From Clostridiales bacterium (GTDB taxonomy: Bacteria > Bacillota > Clostridia > Lachnospirales > Lachnospiraceae): 32,154 nucleotides of DNA. Every line of letters starts with the position of its first letter. The stretch's first letter is position 1. Under the pieces are notes generated by a model, which was given only the letters and a program-made list of their open reading frames with translations, was not told the origin of the DNA and searched no databases. Shown one piece after another: positions 1 to 8,605 of this stretch. Where the stretch lies: positions 1 to 32,154 of the forward strand of contig JAJPYU010000235.1 in NCBI GenBank assembly GCA_021204765.1, in the 5' to 3' direction. The translations under genes and the position numbers were made by a program.

Positions 1-1317
1 TACATATATGATGCTTTCTATAAGTATATAAGGACGGTTTTCACCATTAATAACATTAATTTCCAGGGCCGCTGTTACTTAGACGCCATAAATTATGTTA
101 CCTTACTGCCCCAGGAGTATTTCAATATGAACACCCTGGAGAGCTACGGCCAGGCGAATCTGCTGAAGGGCGGCGTTGTATTTGCGGATTATGTGACGAC
201 AGTCAGTGAGACCTATGCGAAGGAGATACTCAGTATTGATGGCGGCGAGGGACTGGACGGCCTGTTTCGCATGAGATCCTTCCGTACTCAGGGGATATTG
301 AACGGACTGAATTATATGGATCAGGATCCCTCTGCAGACACAAGGATCGCCTGCCGCTTTGATGGCAATATCGCTGCCTATAAGAAAGCAAATAAAGCTG
401 CGCTTCAGACAGAGTTGGGACTGGAGCAAAGGGAAGATGCCTTCCTTATCGGAATGGTATCCCGTCTGACTGACCAGAAAGGTTTTGACCTGGTGGATTA
501 CATTCTGGATGAGATTATGGGTATGGAGAGGGTGCAGATCGTGGTTCTTGGTACCGGTGAGCAACGCTATGAGGATCAGTTCAGATTTTATCAGGGCAAA
601 TATCCCGGCCGTCTGTCGGCGAACATTTTCTATTCCGAGGATATGGCACAGAGGATCTATGCTTCCTGCGATGCTTTCCTCATGCCTTCACTATTTGAAC
701 CATGCGGATTAAGCCAGCTCATGGCCATGCGTTACGGCACTGTGCCGTTAGTACGGGAGACCGGAGGGCTGAAAGATACGGTGGAGCCTTACAATGAGTT
801 TGAGCATACCGGAACCGGTTTCACTTTCCATAATTACAACGCTCATGAGATGCTCTACATGATACGCTATGCGGAGAAGATATTTACTCAATATCCCGAT
901 GAGTGGATGGATATGATCAGGCGTGATATGGAGACTGATTATTCATGGGAGTCGTCATGCAGGAAATATATGGTTCTCTATGAGGCCCTCCTGACTGAGA
1001 CAAAGGAACAAAAAGCCGAGGAGATAAAGAAGCAGAAGGAAGCCGAGGAGGCTGAGAAGAGACGCAGGGAAGAGGAACTGCGCATAAAGATTTTGATGGA
1101 GAAAGAAGCTGCCGGGGCGGCGAAGAAGACAAAAGAAGCCGAGGCCGCAAAAACAAAAAAGAAGGCGGCCGCAGCGAAGCAGACCGGGAAAAAGAAAGCA
1201 GCCGACTCTGCAAAGGCATCTTCTGAGAAGAGTGCCTCCGCAAAGACGGCTGTCGGCGATGCCTCCGCAAAGACGGCTGTTAAGAAGACCTCTGCCAGGA
1301 TAACAGTTAAAAAGTAA
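1..1317 (+). CDS. glgA: Glycogen (starch) synthase, 5'-truncated by window edge, with Lys/Ala/Glu-rich C-terminal tail
   Basis: Frame 1 is open from base 1 (YIYDAFYKYIRTVFTINNINFQG...). GT5 motifs present: TINNINFQG, GMVSRLTDQKGFDL, MPSLFEPCGLSQLMAMRYGTVPLVRETGGLKDTV. Confidence 0.93.
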   Translation, partial: YIYDAFYKYIRTVFTINNINFQGRCYLDAINYVTLLPQEYFNMNTLESYGQANLLKGGVVFADYVTTVSETYAKEILSIDGGEGLDGLFRMRSFRTQGILNGLNYMDQDPSADTRIACRFDGNIAAYKKANKAALQTELGLEQREDAFLIGMVSRLTDQKGFDLVDYILDEIMGMERVQIVVLGTGEQRYEDQFRFYQGKYPGRLSANIFYSEDMAQRIYASCDAFLMPSLFEPCGLSQLMAMRYGTVPLVRETGGLKDTVEPYNEFEHTGTGFTFHNYNAHEMLYMIRYAEKIFTQYPDEWMDMIRRDMETDYSWESSCRKYMVLYEALLTETKEQKAEEIKKQKEAEEAEKRRREEELRIKILMEKEAAGAAKKTKEAEAAKTKKKAAAAKQTGKKKAADSAKASSEKSASAKTAVGDASAKTAVKKTSARITVKK

Positions 1318-2206
1318 TCGCATTCTCCCTGCGGGAGTAATAGTAGGCGTGATCCGCCAGAATGTCCTCATTTTCCACATGACCGGCATTGACCTCGCTT
1401 ACCATCTTTGAGAAGTCAGCAAGCCTGTCATCTGATGCAGTGGGCACCAGGATCACTTCGTGTATGCTGCTGGGCAGGATATAGAAGTCTGCCTGGAATT
1501 TGTCGGCGTAAGAGCTGATGAGTTCGGTGTATACCATGTTGGCAGCACCGAAATAGTCCCTGTTATTGGTAAGCACATACATGGGATAAAGGGGATCGTC
1601 AGGTATTGGCACAGTGGGGTAATCCGGCAGTGAAGCCAGATCATGCATCAGGGAGCTCATTTGCCTGAGCCTGGGCGGCATAAGACGAATGGTATTCACT
1701 TTAGCTGTCTCATAGAGGGTATCGGGGTGTTGTTCCCATATCATCATGTGAGCATTCCTCACCATTATGGAGGCGTTCCCTATGTCAGAATCCACAGGGA
1801 AGACGCCGACGAAGACAACAGACAGATCCAGGTAGTCAATGTGCGGGACATCTGTCAGGAACTCCGCATTTTTTTCGCGGTTGATGAGCTTCATGACAAT
1901 GCGGCTTTTCACCTTTTCATAATCGGTAAAAAAGTCCACATTAATCCTGCCGGTAGCTCGATTTCTCTCATACTGGGCTATGATATCCCGATAGACTGCG
2001 GCAAAACTGCTTCCCTTATTAAGCGTACGGTAATAGTAATCCAGATACAGGGCCGGACCGATATTCACCCCGCCCTCAAGGATGACGAGGCCGTCCATAA
2101 AATCACCGTTATTGCGGTATACCCTTTGAACTGTGATCTTTTTAGGATTTGGGATGTCCTCAGCCAGACGTGCGAGAACCATTTCTTTAAATATTTCATA
2201 TTGCAT
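1307..2206 (-). CDS. DUF5688 family protein
   Basis: 299-aa ORF MQYEIFKEMVLARLAEDIPNPKKITVQRVYRNNGDFMDGLVILEGGVNIGPALYLDYYYR..., resembling the DUF5688 proteins common in Lachnospiraceae (recalled, not searched). Confidence 0.7.
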   Translation of the reverse strand: MQYEIFKEMVLARLAEDIPNPKKITVQRVYRNNGDFMDGLVILEGGVNIGPALYLDYYYRTLNKGSSFAAVYRDIIAQYERNRATGRINVDFFTDYEKVKSRIVMKLINREKNAEFLTDVPHIDYLDLSVVFVGVFPVDSDIGNASIMVRNAHMMIWEQHPDTLYETAKVNTIRLMPPRLRQMSSLMHDLASLPDYPTVPIPDDPLYPMYVLTNNRDYFGAANMVYTELISSYADKFQADFYILPSSIHEVILVPTASDDRLADFSKMVSEVNAGHVENEDILADHAYYYSRRENAITF

Positions 2207-2274
2207 ATGCAGCCGGGGGTGAAATGGCTGTGGGGAAATGGTAACACTTATTCACGGATATTTCAAGATGAAGT

Positions 2275-2303
2275 TTGCAATATATTCCCGGAAATGATAA
2301 AAT
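2275..2303 (+). promoter_or_regulatory. Candidate sigma-A promoter for rsmE operon (TTGCAA-17-TAAAAT)
   Basis: TTGCAA 2275-2280, 17-nt spacer, TAAAAT 2298-2303, in the divergent intergenic region. Confidence 0.4.
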
Positions 2304-2371
2304 AAAATGTAATGTGCGAAAAGCGCGGAGATTTTTTTCAAGCTGATATATACATATGCCGGGAGAAATGC

Positions 2372-3106
2372 ATGCAGCAGTTTTTTATAGAGGATGAACA
2401 GATAGGGAAAGAATATGTCACCATCACAGGCGGTGATGTGAACCACATCAAAAACGTGCTGCGTATGCGGCCCGGGGAGCGGATACGCGTGAGCTCTGCC
2501 GGAGGACAGAATTTCTTTTGCGAGATAGCTGAGATAGGCCGGGATTTCGTTCAGGCAGACATTATTGATGAGAATGCGCCGGACACAGAGCTGGCCTCGC
2601 GGATATATCTTTTCCAGGCATTGCCCAAGGGTGACCGCATGGATTATGTGGTGCAGAAGTCTGTGGAGCTGGGTGTGTATGAGATCATACCGGTAGCCAT
2701 GAAGTACTGCGTGGTAAGGCTGGATGAGAAACGCGCTGAAAAGAAAGTAGCGCGCTGGCAGGCCATAGCCGAGAATGCAGCTAAGCAGGCAAAAAGAAGC
2801 ATTGTCCCGGAGGTTAGGCCGGTGATGTCCTATGGGGAGGCTATTAGCTATGCAGGGGAATGTGATGTGCGGCTTGTGCCTTACGAAAATGAAAAGAGAA
2901 TGACCGCCACAGCGGAGGCACTGGAGAAGCTGGTACCGGGAAAGTCCGTCAGTGTGATCATAGGGCCTGAGGGTGGATTCTCGCCGGAAGAGATAGCAGC
3001 CGTCCGGGAAAGCATGGATGTTATTTCATTGGGGCGCAGGATCCTTCGCACTGATACGGCAGCGGTCTGCGCAATGAGCGCAGTAATGATGCATTTGGAG
3101 GAGTGA
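2372..3106 (+). CDS. rsmE: 16S rRNA (uracil(1498)-N(3))-methyltransferase RsmE
   Basis: MQQFFIEDEQIG...GDVNHIKNVLRMRPGE..., SPOUT motif VSVIIGPEGGFSPEEI...LGRRILRTDTAA. Likely start is the internal ATG at 2372. Confidence 0.93.
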   Translation: MQQFFIEDEQIGKEYVTITGGDVNHIKNVLRMRPGERIRVSSAGGQNFFCEIAEIGRDFVQADIIDENAPDTELASRIYLFQALPKGDRMDYVVQKSVELGVYEIIPVAMKYCVVRLDEKRAEKKVARWQAIAENAAKQAKRSIVPEVRPVMSYGEAISYAGECDVRLVPYENEKRMTATAEALEKLVPGKSVSVIIGPEGGFSPEEIAAVRESMDVISLGRRILRTDTAAVCAMSAVMMHLEE

Positions 3107-3110
3107 TCGT

Positions 3111-4265
3111 ATGGAAGCTTACCTGGATAATTCGGCGACAACGCCCTGTGCGGCATCCGTAGCGGATATCGTCCGCTGCGTCTCCACGGAGGACTTCGGC
3201 AACCCATCCTCCATGCATATGAAGGGCGTCGAGGCGGAGCGGCATGTCCGTGAGGCGTCTGAAAGGATCGCAAAGACCCTGAGGTGCCAGGCCAGGGAGA
3301 TTGTCTTCACCTCAGGGGGAACTGAGTCCAACAATATGGCCATCATCGGAGCTGCTATGGCGAACAGGCGCCGTGGCATGCATATCATCACCACGTCGGT
3401 GGAGCACCCCTCTGTGAAGAATACCATGAGGTTCCTTGCTGAGCAGGGCTTCGATATCACCTGGCTGCCGGTGAATGGGTACGGAGAGATATCTCCTGAC
3501 GACCTGTCTGCGGCGCTGCGCAACGACACCATCCTGGTCTCCATCATGATGGTGAATAACGAGATCGGTGCGCTGGAGCCGGCAGCTGAGGCCGGGAGGA
3601 TCATCCATGCGAAAAGTCCTGACATTCTTTTCCACGTGGATGCCATTCAGGCTTACGGAAAATTCCGGATTGCCCCGAAATCCATGAATATTGACCTGCT
3701 TTCGGTCAGCGGTCATAAGATACATGGGCCGAAAGGAGTGGGATTCCTCTATATAAGGGACAGGGCAAAGATACGTCCCATAATCTTCGGCGGGGGACAG
3801 CAGAGGAATATGCGCTCAGGTACGATAAATGCTCCGGGAATAGCGGGACTGGGGGAAGCCGCAAAAGAGATATATGAGGATTTCGACGAGCGCATTGACA
3901 GGATGTATGGACTAAAGGCTCATCTGGCGGCCCGTCTGGCTGCTCTGGATGATGTGCAGATAAACGGCCGCACTGACAGGCAGAGCGCCCCCCATATAGT
4001 GAGTGCCAGCTTTCCGGGAGTGCGGAGTGAGGTGCTGCTTCACGCTCTTGAGGAGAAAAAGATATACGTCTCCGCCGGCAGCGCCTGCGCTTCCAATCAC
4101 CCGGCAGACGGTACCACACTTCCTGCCATAGGGCTTGACAAGGCTCATCAGGAGTCCACGCTGAGATTTTCCATGAGCATACACACTACGCAGGAAGAAA
4201 TCGATTATGCGGTGGATGCGACAGCGGAACTGCTTCCGCTGCTCAGAAGATACAGAAGGCATTGA
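3111..4265 (+). CDS. Cysteine desulfurase (NifS/IscS-type aminotransferase class V)
   Basis: MEAYLDNSATTPC..., FTSGGTESNN, HVDAIQAYGK, SVSGHKIHGPKGVGFLY, SAGSACASN (active-site Cys). Confidence 0.94.
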   Translation: MEAYLDNSATTPCAASVADIVRCVSTEDFGNPSSMHMKGVEAERHVREASERIAKTLRCQAREIVFTSGGTESNNMAIIGAAMANRRRGMHIITTSVEHPSVKNTMRFLAEQGFDITWLPVNGYGEISPDDLSAALRNDTILVSIMMVNNEIGALEPAAEAGRIIHAKSPDILFHVDAIQAYGKFRIAPKSMNIDLLSVSGHKIHGPKGVGFLYIRDRAKIRPIIFGGGQQRNMRSGTINAPGIAGLGEAAKEIYEDFDERIDRMYGLKAHLAARLAALDDVQINGRTDRQSAPHIVSASFPGVRSEVLLHALEEKKIYVSAGSACASNHPADGTTLPAIGLDKAHQESTLRFSMSIHTTQEEIDYAVDATAELLPLLRRYRRH

Positions 4266-4334
4266 GTTCATACGATAATCCCACACATGATCAGCAATTA
4301 AATGTATGCTAACATTAGCGCTAAGGAGGAAATT

Positions 4335-5516
4335 ATGTTCCGGGCATTTTTGATAAAATACGGTGAGATAGGGATAAAGGGAAAGAATCGTTACCTCTTT
4401 GAGGAAGCCCTGGTGAGACAGATAAAGCTGGCATTGGGAAAGGTTGAGGGAGATTTTGTCATTTCCACGGAGAGAGGCAGGATCTATGCGGAGGCAAAAG
4501 GCCGCTTTGACTACGATGGTGCCGTGGAGGCACTGCGCCGGGTATTTGGAATTGTTGCCATCTGTCCCATGTGGCAGGTGGATCTGACTGATATGGATCA
4601 GATGAAAAAGGATGTCCTGGCCTATATCGATAGCGTATATCCTGACAAAAATAAGAGCTTCAAGGTCTTCACCAAACGGGCTGACAAGAATTTCCCTCTT
4701 AATTCCCAGGAGATAAATATTGCGTTGGGCGATGTCATCCTCGACACTTATCCGGAAATGCATGTGGATGTCCACAATCCTGAGATAGCCTTAAATGTGG
4801 AACTGCGAAATCGCCTGAATATTTATTCAGAGTCCATTCCGGGTCCCGGCGGTATGCCGGTTGGCACTGCGGGAAAGGCCATGCTGCTCTTATCCGGGGG
4901 CATAGACAGCCCGGTGGCAGGCTTCATGGTCTCAAAGCGAGGCGTCACTATAGAGGCGGTGTACTTCCACGCCCCGCCTTACACCAGCGAAAGAGCAAAG
5001 CAGAAAGTTATAGATCTGGCGGGGATCATCTCCCGATACAGCGGCCCCATAAAGCTCTTTGTGGTGAATTTCACCGATATCCAGCTGGCTATTTACGATA
5101 CCTGTCCCCACGATGAACTTACCATTATAATGCGGCGCTACATGATGAGGATAGCGGAATATTTTGCAAAAAAGGATGATTGCCTGGGTCTTATCACCGG
5201 TGAGAGCATAGGCCAGGTGGCCAGCCAGACCATGAAATCCCTGGCTGCCACAGATGCAGTCTGCACCATGCCGGTCTACAGGCCCCTCATCGCTTTCGAC
5301 AAGCAGGATATCATTGATGTCTCCGAGCGCATTGACACCTACGAGACCTCCATCCTGCCCTATGAGGACTGCTGTACCATTTTCGTGGCAAAGCATCCGG
5401 TGACCAAGCCGAATATCGGGGCTATCCGCCGCTCAGAGCACAGGCTGGAGGGAACGATAGAGGAGCTGATGGAGACAGCGCTTTCCACCACGGAGATCAT
5501 CACGGTGGGGGAGTGA
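4335..5516 (+). CDS. thiI: tRNA 4-thiouridine synthase ThiI
   Basis: MFRAFLIKYGEIGIKGKNR..., THUMP region, PP-loop LLSGGIDSPVAGFM, and LITGESIGQVASQT. RBS aaggagg upstream of ATG 4335. Confidence 0.95.
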   Translation: MFRAFLIKYGEIGIKGKNRYLFEEALVRQIKLALGKVEGDFVISTERGRIYAEAKGRFDYDGAVEALRRVFGIVAICPMWQVDLTDMDQMKKDVLAYIDSVYPDKNKSFKVFTKRADKNFPLNSQEINIALGDVILDTYPEMHVDVHNPEIALNVELRNRLNIYSESIPGPGGMPVGTAGKAMLLLSGGIDSPVAGFMVSKRGVTIEAVYFHAPPYTSERAKQKVIDLAGIISRYSGPIKLFVVNFTDIQLAIYDTCPHDELTIIMRRYMMRIAEYFAKKDDCLGLITGESIGQVASQTMKSLAATDAVCTMPVYRPLIAFDKQDIIDVSERIDTYETSILPYEDCCTIFVAKHPVTKPNIGAIRRSEHRLEGTIEELMETALSTTEIITVGE

Positions 5517-5536
5517 GGCAGCCTGATATAATAAAA

Positions 5537-5558
5537 AAGATTGCGCTTGCGCAATCTT
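5537..5558. repeat. Inverted repeat AAGATTGCGC-TT-GCGCAATCTT
   Basis: 10-nt arms 5537-5546 and 5549-5558, perfect. Confidence 0.7.
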
Positions 5559-5595
5559 CGCGCGCGAGCGGGTTGCGTAAGCAACAATTTCCTTT

Positions 5596-5627
5596 CCGCG
5601 AGCTGCGCATTCTCGCGGAGCGTTTTT
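5596..5627 (+). terminator. Intrinsic terminator downstream of thiI
   Basis: CCGCGAG (5596-5602) / CTCGCGG (5612-5618), then agcgTTTTT. Confidence 0.7.
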
Positions 5628-5663
5628 ATGTGATAGGAGACGAAGTTTCCTATCACATAAAAA
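5623..5663. repeat. 16-bp perfect inverted repeat between two convergent terminators
   Basis: TTTTTATGTGATAGGA (5623-5638) / TCCTATCACATAAAAA (5648-5663). Confidence 0.85.
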
Positions 5664-5686
5664 AGACACCATCTGCCGCGATGGTG
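5659..5686 (-). terminator. Intrinsic terminator downstream of the minus-strand HPr-like gene
   Basis: Read on minus strand: CACCATC-gcggca-GATGGTG followed by TC-TTTTTT. Confidence 0.65.
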
Positions 5687-5725
5687 CCCCTTAAGATCCG
5701 ATATGCTAAATTGTGATCGTCCGGG

Positions 5726-5959
5726 CTATGCCAGGTATGGGCCAAGCTGCTCGATAATGGCAGCCGTCTCCTCCTCATCGGCGTGGATGGAGAGCTCGAT
5801 GGGCTTTGACAGATCAAGGCTGAATATGCCCAGCATAGACTTCGCGTCAATGACATATCTCCCGGATATCAGGTCGAAATCATTTTCGAACTGTGAAATA
5901 TCCTTTACAAAGCTTTTTACTTTATCAATTGAATTAAGTGATACGAGAACTTTTTTCAT
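5726..5959 (-). CDS. HPr-family (PtsH-like) protein lacking the phosphorylatable His-15 motif
   Basis: 77 aa MKKVLVSLNSIDKVKSFVKDISQFENDFDLISGRYVIDAKSMLGIFSLDLSKPIEL...; retains the HPr SxxGxxSL region. Confidence 0.75.
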   Translation of the reverse strand: MKKVLVSLNSIDKVKSFVKDISQFENDFDLISGRYVIDAKSMLGIFSLDLSKPIELSIHADEEETAAIIEQLGPYLA

Positions 5960-6079
5960 AATAATACCTCCGTTAAAAGTCCGTGTCGCGAGTTGCTGTC
6001 CACACAGTGTGTATGGGATATACTAACTTGAATTCACCTTAATGTCAATCTGAACTGTTTAAAGAAAGCGAAAAATTTT

Positions 6080-7441
6080 ATGAAGAAAGCGTCTCTGCAC
6101 AATCTTGGATGTAAGGTAAATGCCTGTGAGACAGAGGCTATGGAACAGCAGCTGATCAGGGCGGGATATGAGATCGTGTCTTTCGGCCATCCTGCGGATG
6201 TCTGCGTGGTAAATACCTGCACCGTGACAAACATCGCCGACCATAAATCCCGGCAGATGCTCCACAAGGCGAGGAAGTCGAATCCGGACGCCATAATAGT
6301 GGCGGTGGGCTGCTATGTCCAGGCTATGGGAGAAGAGCTGCTTCATAACGGCGATGCGGATATCATCATAGGAAATGACAGGAAAGGTGAGCTGATAAGC
6401 CTCATAGAAAAATATGAACAGGAGATGCAGGGCACTGTCGGCACAGCCCCGGCAAAAGGCACAGATGCGCACTCACAGGTCGGCAAAAACAAGTGTAACT
6501 GTTCAGAGATCATAGATATAAATGCACCGGAGCGCCCATTTGAGGAACTGGGAATCACCCACCCCAGTGAGCATACCAGGGCTTTCCTTAAGATCCAGGA
6601 CGGCTGTAACCAGTTCTGCAGTTACTGCGCCATACCATACGCCAGGGGCCGGAACAGGAGCAGGAGGCCGGAGGATGCTTTGGATGAGGCGAAAAGCCTG
6701 GCGGCGGACGGATTTAAGGAGATAGTCTTAACTGGCATTAACCTGAGTGCTTACGGGACCGACCTGATGGGAAATAAGGAAGGCAGACCCCTGCTTGATC
6801 TGATAAAAGGCATCAATGACATAGAAGGGATACAGCGGATACGTCTGGGTTCTCTGGAGCCCCGGATCATCACGGAGGATTTTGTGAGGGAACTGGCATC
6901 CTATGAGAAAGTCTGCCCTCATTTTCATCTGTCACTACAGAGCGGAAGTGACACGGTTTTAAGACGGATGAACCGGCATTACACGGCGGATGGGTATTAT
7001 AGGAAATGTGAGATCATCAGGAATTTTTATGAGCATCCTGCGCTGACGACCGACATTATAGTGGGATTTCCCGGAGAGACTGAAGAGGAGTATGAAAATA
7101 CCTGCGATTTTGCGGGAAAAGTCGGATTTTATCAGATACATGTCTTTAAGTACTCCAGACGGGACGGTACTCCTGCTGCGAAGATGCCAAAGCAGGTTCC
7201 GGGTAAAGTGGCTGCCAGGCGCAGCGTCGGCCTGATCTCGCTTGGTCTCGCATTGGAGGATGAGTTTAAGAAATGGTACAATGGGAAAGTGGTGGAAGTG
7301 CTTTTTGAGGAACCCTTTTTTGAAGAGGGGCGGCAATATTTTACGGGATTTACCCCGGAATATATCAGGGTCCGCTTTTCCTCTGAAGAAGATTTGAGAA
7401 ACCGCATTTTGCCTGTTGTTTTTTCCGATAATATGGTTTAG
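6080..7441 (+). CDS. mtaB: tRNA (t6A37) methylthiotransferase MtaB, radical SAM
   Basis: LGCKVNACETEAM, CVVNTCTVTNIADHKSRQ, radical-SAM DGCNQFCSYCAIPYARGRNRSR, HLSLQSGSD, TDIIVGFPGETEEEY. Confidence 0.93.
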   Translation: MKKASLHNLGCKVNACETEAMEQQLIRAGYEIVSFGHPADVCVVNTCTVTNIADHKSRQMLHKARKSNPDAIIVAVGCYVQAMGEELLHNGDADIIIGNDRKGELISLIEKYEQEMQGTVGTAPAKGTDAHSQVGKNKCNCSEIIDINAPERPFEELGITHPSEHTRAFLKIQDGCNQFCSYCAIPYARGRNRSRRPEDALDEAKSLAADGFKEIVLTGINLSAYGTDLMGNKEGRPLLDLIKGINDIEGIQRIRLGSLEPRIITEDFVRELASYEKVCPHFHLSLQSGSDTVLRRMNRHYTADGYYRKCEIIRNFYEHPALTTDIIVGFPGETEEEYENTCDFAGKVGFYQIHVFKYSRRDGTPAAKMPKQVPGKVAARRSVGLISLGLALEDEFKKWYNGKVVEVLFEEPFFEEGRQYFTGFTPEYIRVRFSSEEDLRNRILPVVFSDNMV

Positions 7442-7487
7442 AATATTTAAGGAATATTGTTTTATTTACATAGATGAGGACATTTGC

Positions 7488-7754
7488 ATGAGAGATTTGG
7501 GAAATACACAGTACTTTAAAGTGGAGAAGGCACCGGAGCTTAAGGTCGGCGAGATCCTGGAGATAGTTTACAAGGCCATGATTGAGAAGGGATACAATCC
7601 GATTAACCAGATAGTGGGATACATCATGTCCGGTGATCCCACTTACATCACCAGCTACAATAATGCACGCTCACTGATCATGAGAGTGGAGAGGGATGAA
7701 CTGGTAGAAGAGGTCCTGACGGATTATGCCAGGAGGCACGGATGGCAGGTATGA
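7488..7754 (+). CDS. ireB: IreB family regulatory phosphoprotein (DUF965)
   Basis: [16 protein letters not shown]...[38 protein letters not shown]; directly upstream of ruvX as usual in Firmicutes. Confidence 0.9.
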   Translation: MRDLGNTQYFKVEKAPELKVGEILEIVYKAMIEKGYNPINQIVGYIMSGDPTYITSYNNARSLIMRVERDELVEEVLTDYARRHGWQV

Positions 7755-8182
7755 GGATAATGGGTCTTGATTTCGGTTCTAAGACGGTGGGGGTAGCGGT
7801 AAGCGATCCCTTATTTCTTACTGCCCAGGGTGTGGAGATCATCCGCAGGAAATCAGCGAACAAATTACGCCGGACTTATGCGGAGATCGAGAGACTGGCA
7901 GCGGAGTATGAGGTGGGGAGAATAGTTCTGGGCTATCCGCTCCATTTAAGCGGTGCTGAGGGTGAGCGCTGCGAACTTACAAATGAGTTTAAGGAGAATC
8001 TGGAACGTCGGACAGGGCTTGCAGTGGAACTGGTGGACGAGCGGCTTACCACGGTCATGGCGGACAGAGCCATGGACGAGGCCGGACTGTCATGGGATGA
8101 GCGACAGGAGCAGGTGGATAAGATAGCGGCGGTATTTATACTGCAGGGATATCTTGACGGCAGGGAGAATATTGCAAAGTAA
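7742..8182 (+). CDS. ruvX: Holliday junction resolvase-like RuvX/YqgF
   Basis: [49 protein letters not shown]. Confidence 0.93.
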   Translation: MAGMRIMGLDFGSKTVGVAVSDPLFLTAQGVEIIRRKSANKLRRTYAEIERLAAEYEVGRIVLGYPLHLSGAEGERCELTNEFKENLERRTGLAVELVDERLTTVMADRAMDEAGLSWDERQEQVDKIAAVFILQGYLDGRENIAK

Positions 8183-8237
8183 CAGGATTATCTCCTGAAA
8201 TTTATTTTTTAGTTTTTCGAGAGGGGATCGTAAACAG

Positions 8238-8507
8238 ATGGAAGACAGACCGGATAAAATAGTTTTTTTGGATCCGGACACCGATGAGGAGTCAGAATTT
8301 TTTGTGCTGGAACAGACGTGCATAGCAGGCGTCAGCTATCTCCTTGTGGCCGAGGATGATGAGGAGGACTGTGACGCTTATATTTTAAGAGAATTGAGGA
8401 CAGATGAGGATGATATCATCTATGAGATCGTCGAGGATGATGGTGAGCTTGCCGCTATCACTAAAGTCTTCGGGGAACTCCTGGAGGATATCGAATTCGA
8501 TTTTTGA
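8238..8507 (+). CDS. DUF1292 domain-containing protein
   Basis: Acidic 89-aa protein KIVFLDPDTDEESEFFVLEQTCIAGVSYLLVAEDDEED...; conserved position after ireB-ruvX. Confidence 0.85.
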   Translation: MEDRPDKIVFLDPDTDEESEFFVLEQTCIAGVSYLLVAEDDEEDCDAYILRELRTDEDDIIYEIVEDDGELAAITKVFGELLEDIEFDF

Positions 8508-8580
8508 TGATCCGGGATAAAAAGTCTTGCGATGGATGCCCGCATGCGACCGCATGACTTTGGAGCCTGTAGGATCATCA
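8505..8580 (+). promoter_or_regulatory. Structured intergenic element immediately upstream of RNase J
   Basis: Outer stem TGATGATCC (8505-8513) / GGATCATCA (8572-8580). Inner stem AAAGTCtTGCG (8521-8531) / CGCAtGACTTT (8551-8561) with one T-T mismatch. Confidence 0.55.
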
Positions 8581-8605
8581 AAGGATTTTGGATTGGAGGT
8601 GTGTT

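Noticed and set aside
955-1389. Antisense ORFs over the glgA tail and intergenic region (955..1389 -, 917..1270 -)
   Set aside because: They mirror the codon-biased Lys/Ala-rich sense tail, giving Leu/Ser/Cys-rich products without recognisable domains. No RBS support.
1643-2305. 220-aa + strand ORF opposite the DUF5688-like gene
   Set aside because: Fully antisense to a better-supported gene and has no family resemblance.
4315-4324. Palindrome TTAGCGCTAA just before the thiI RBS
   Set aside because: Only 10 bp and a single instance; could be chance.
3912-4775. 287-aa minus-strand ORF across the cysteine desulfurase/thiI junction
   Set aside because: Antisense to two confidently identified genes; composition typical of a shadow ORF.
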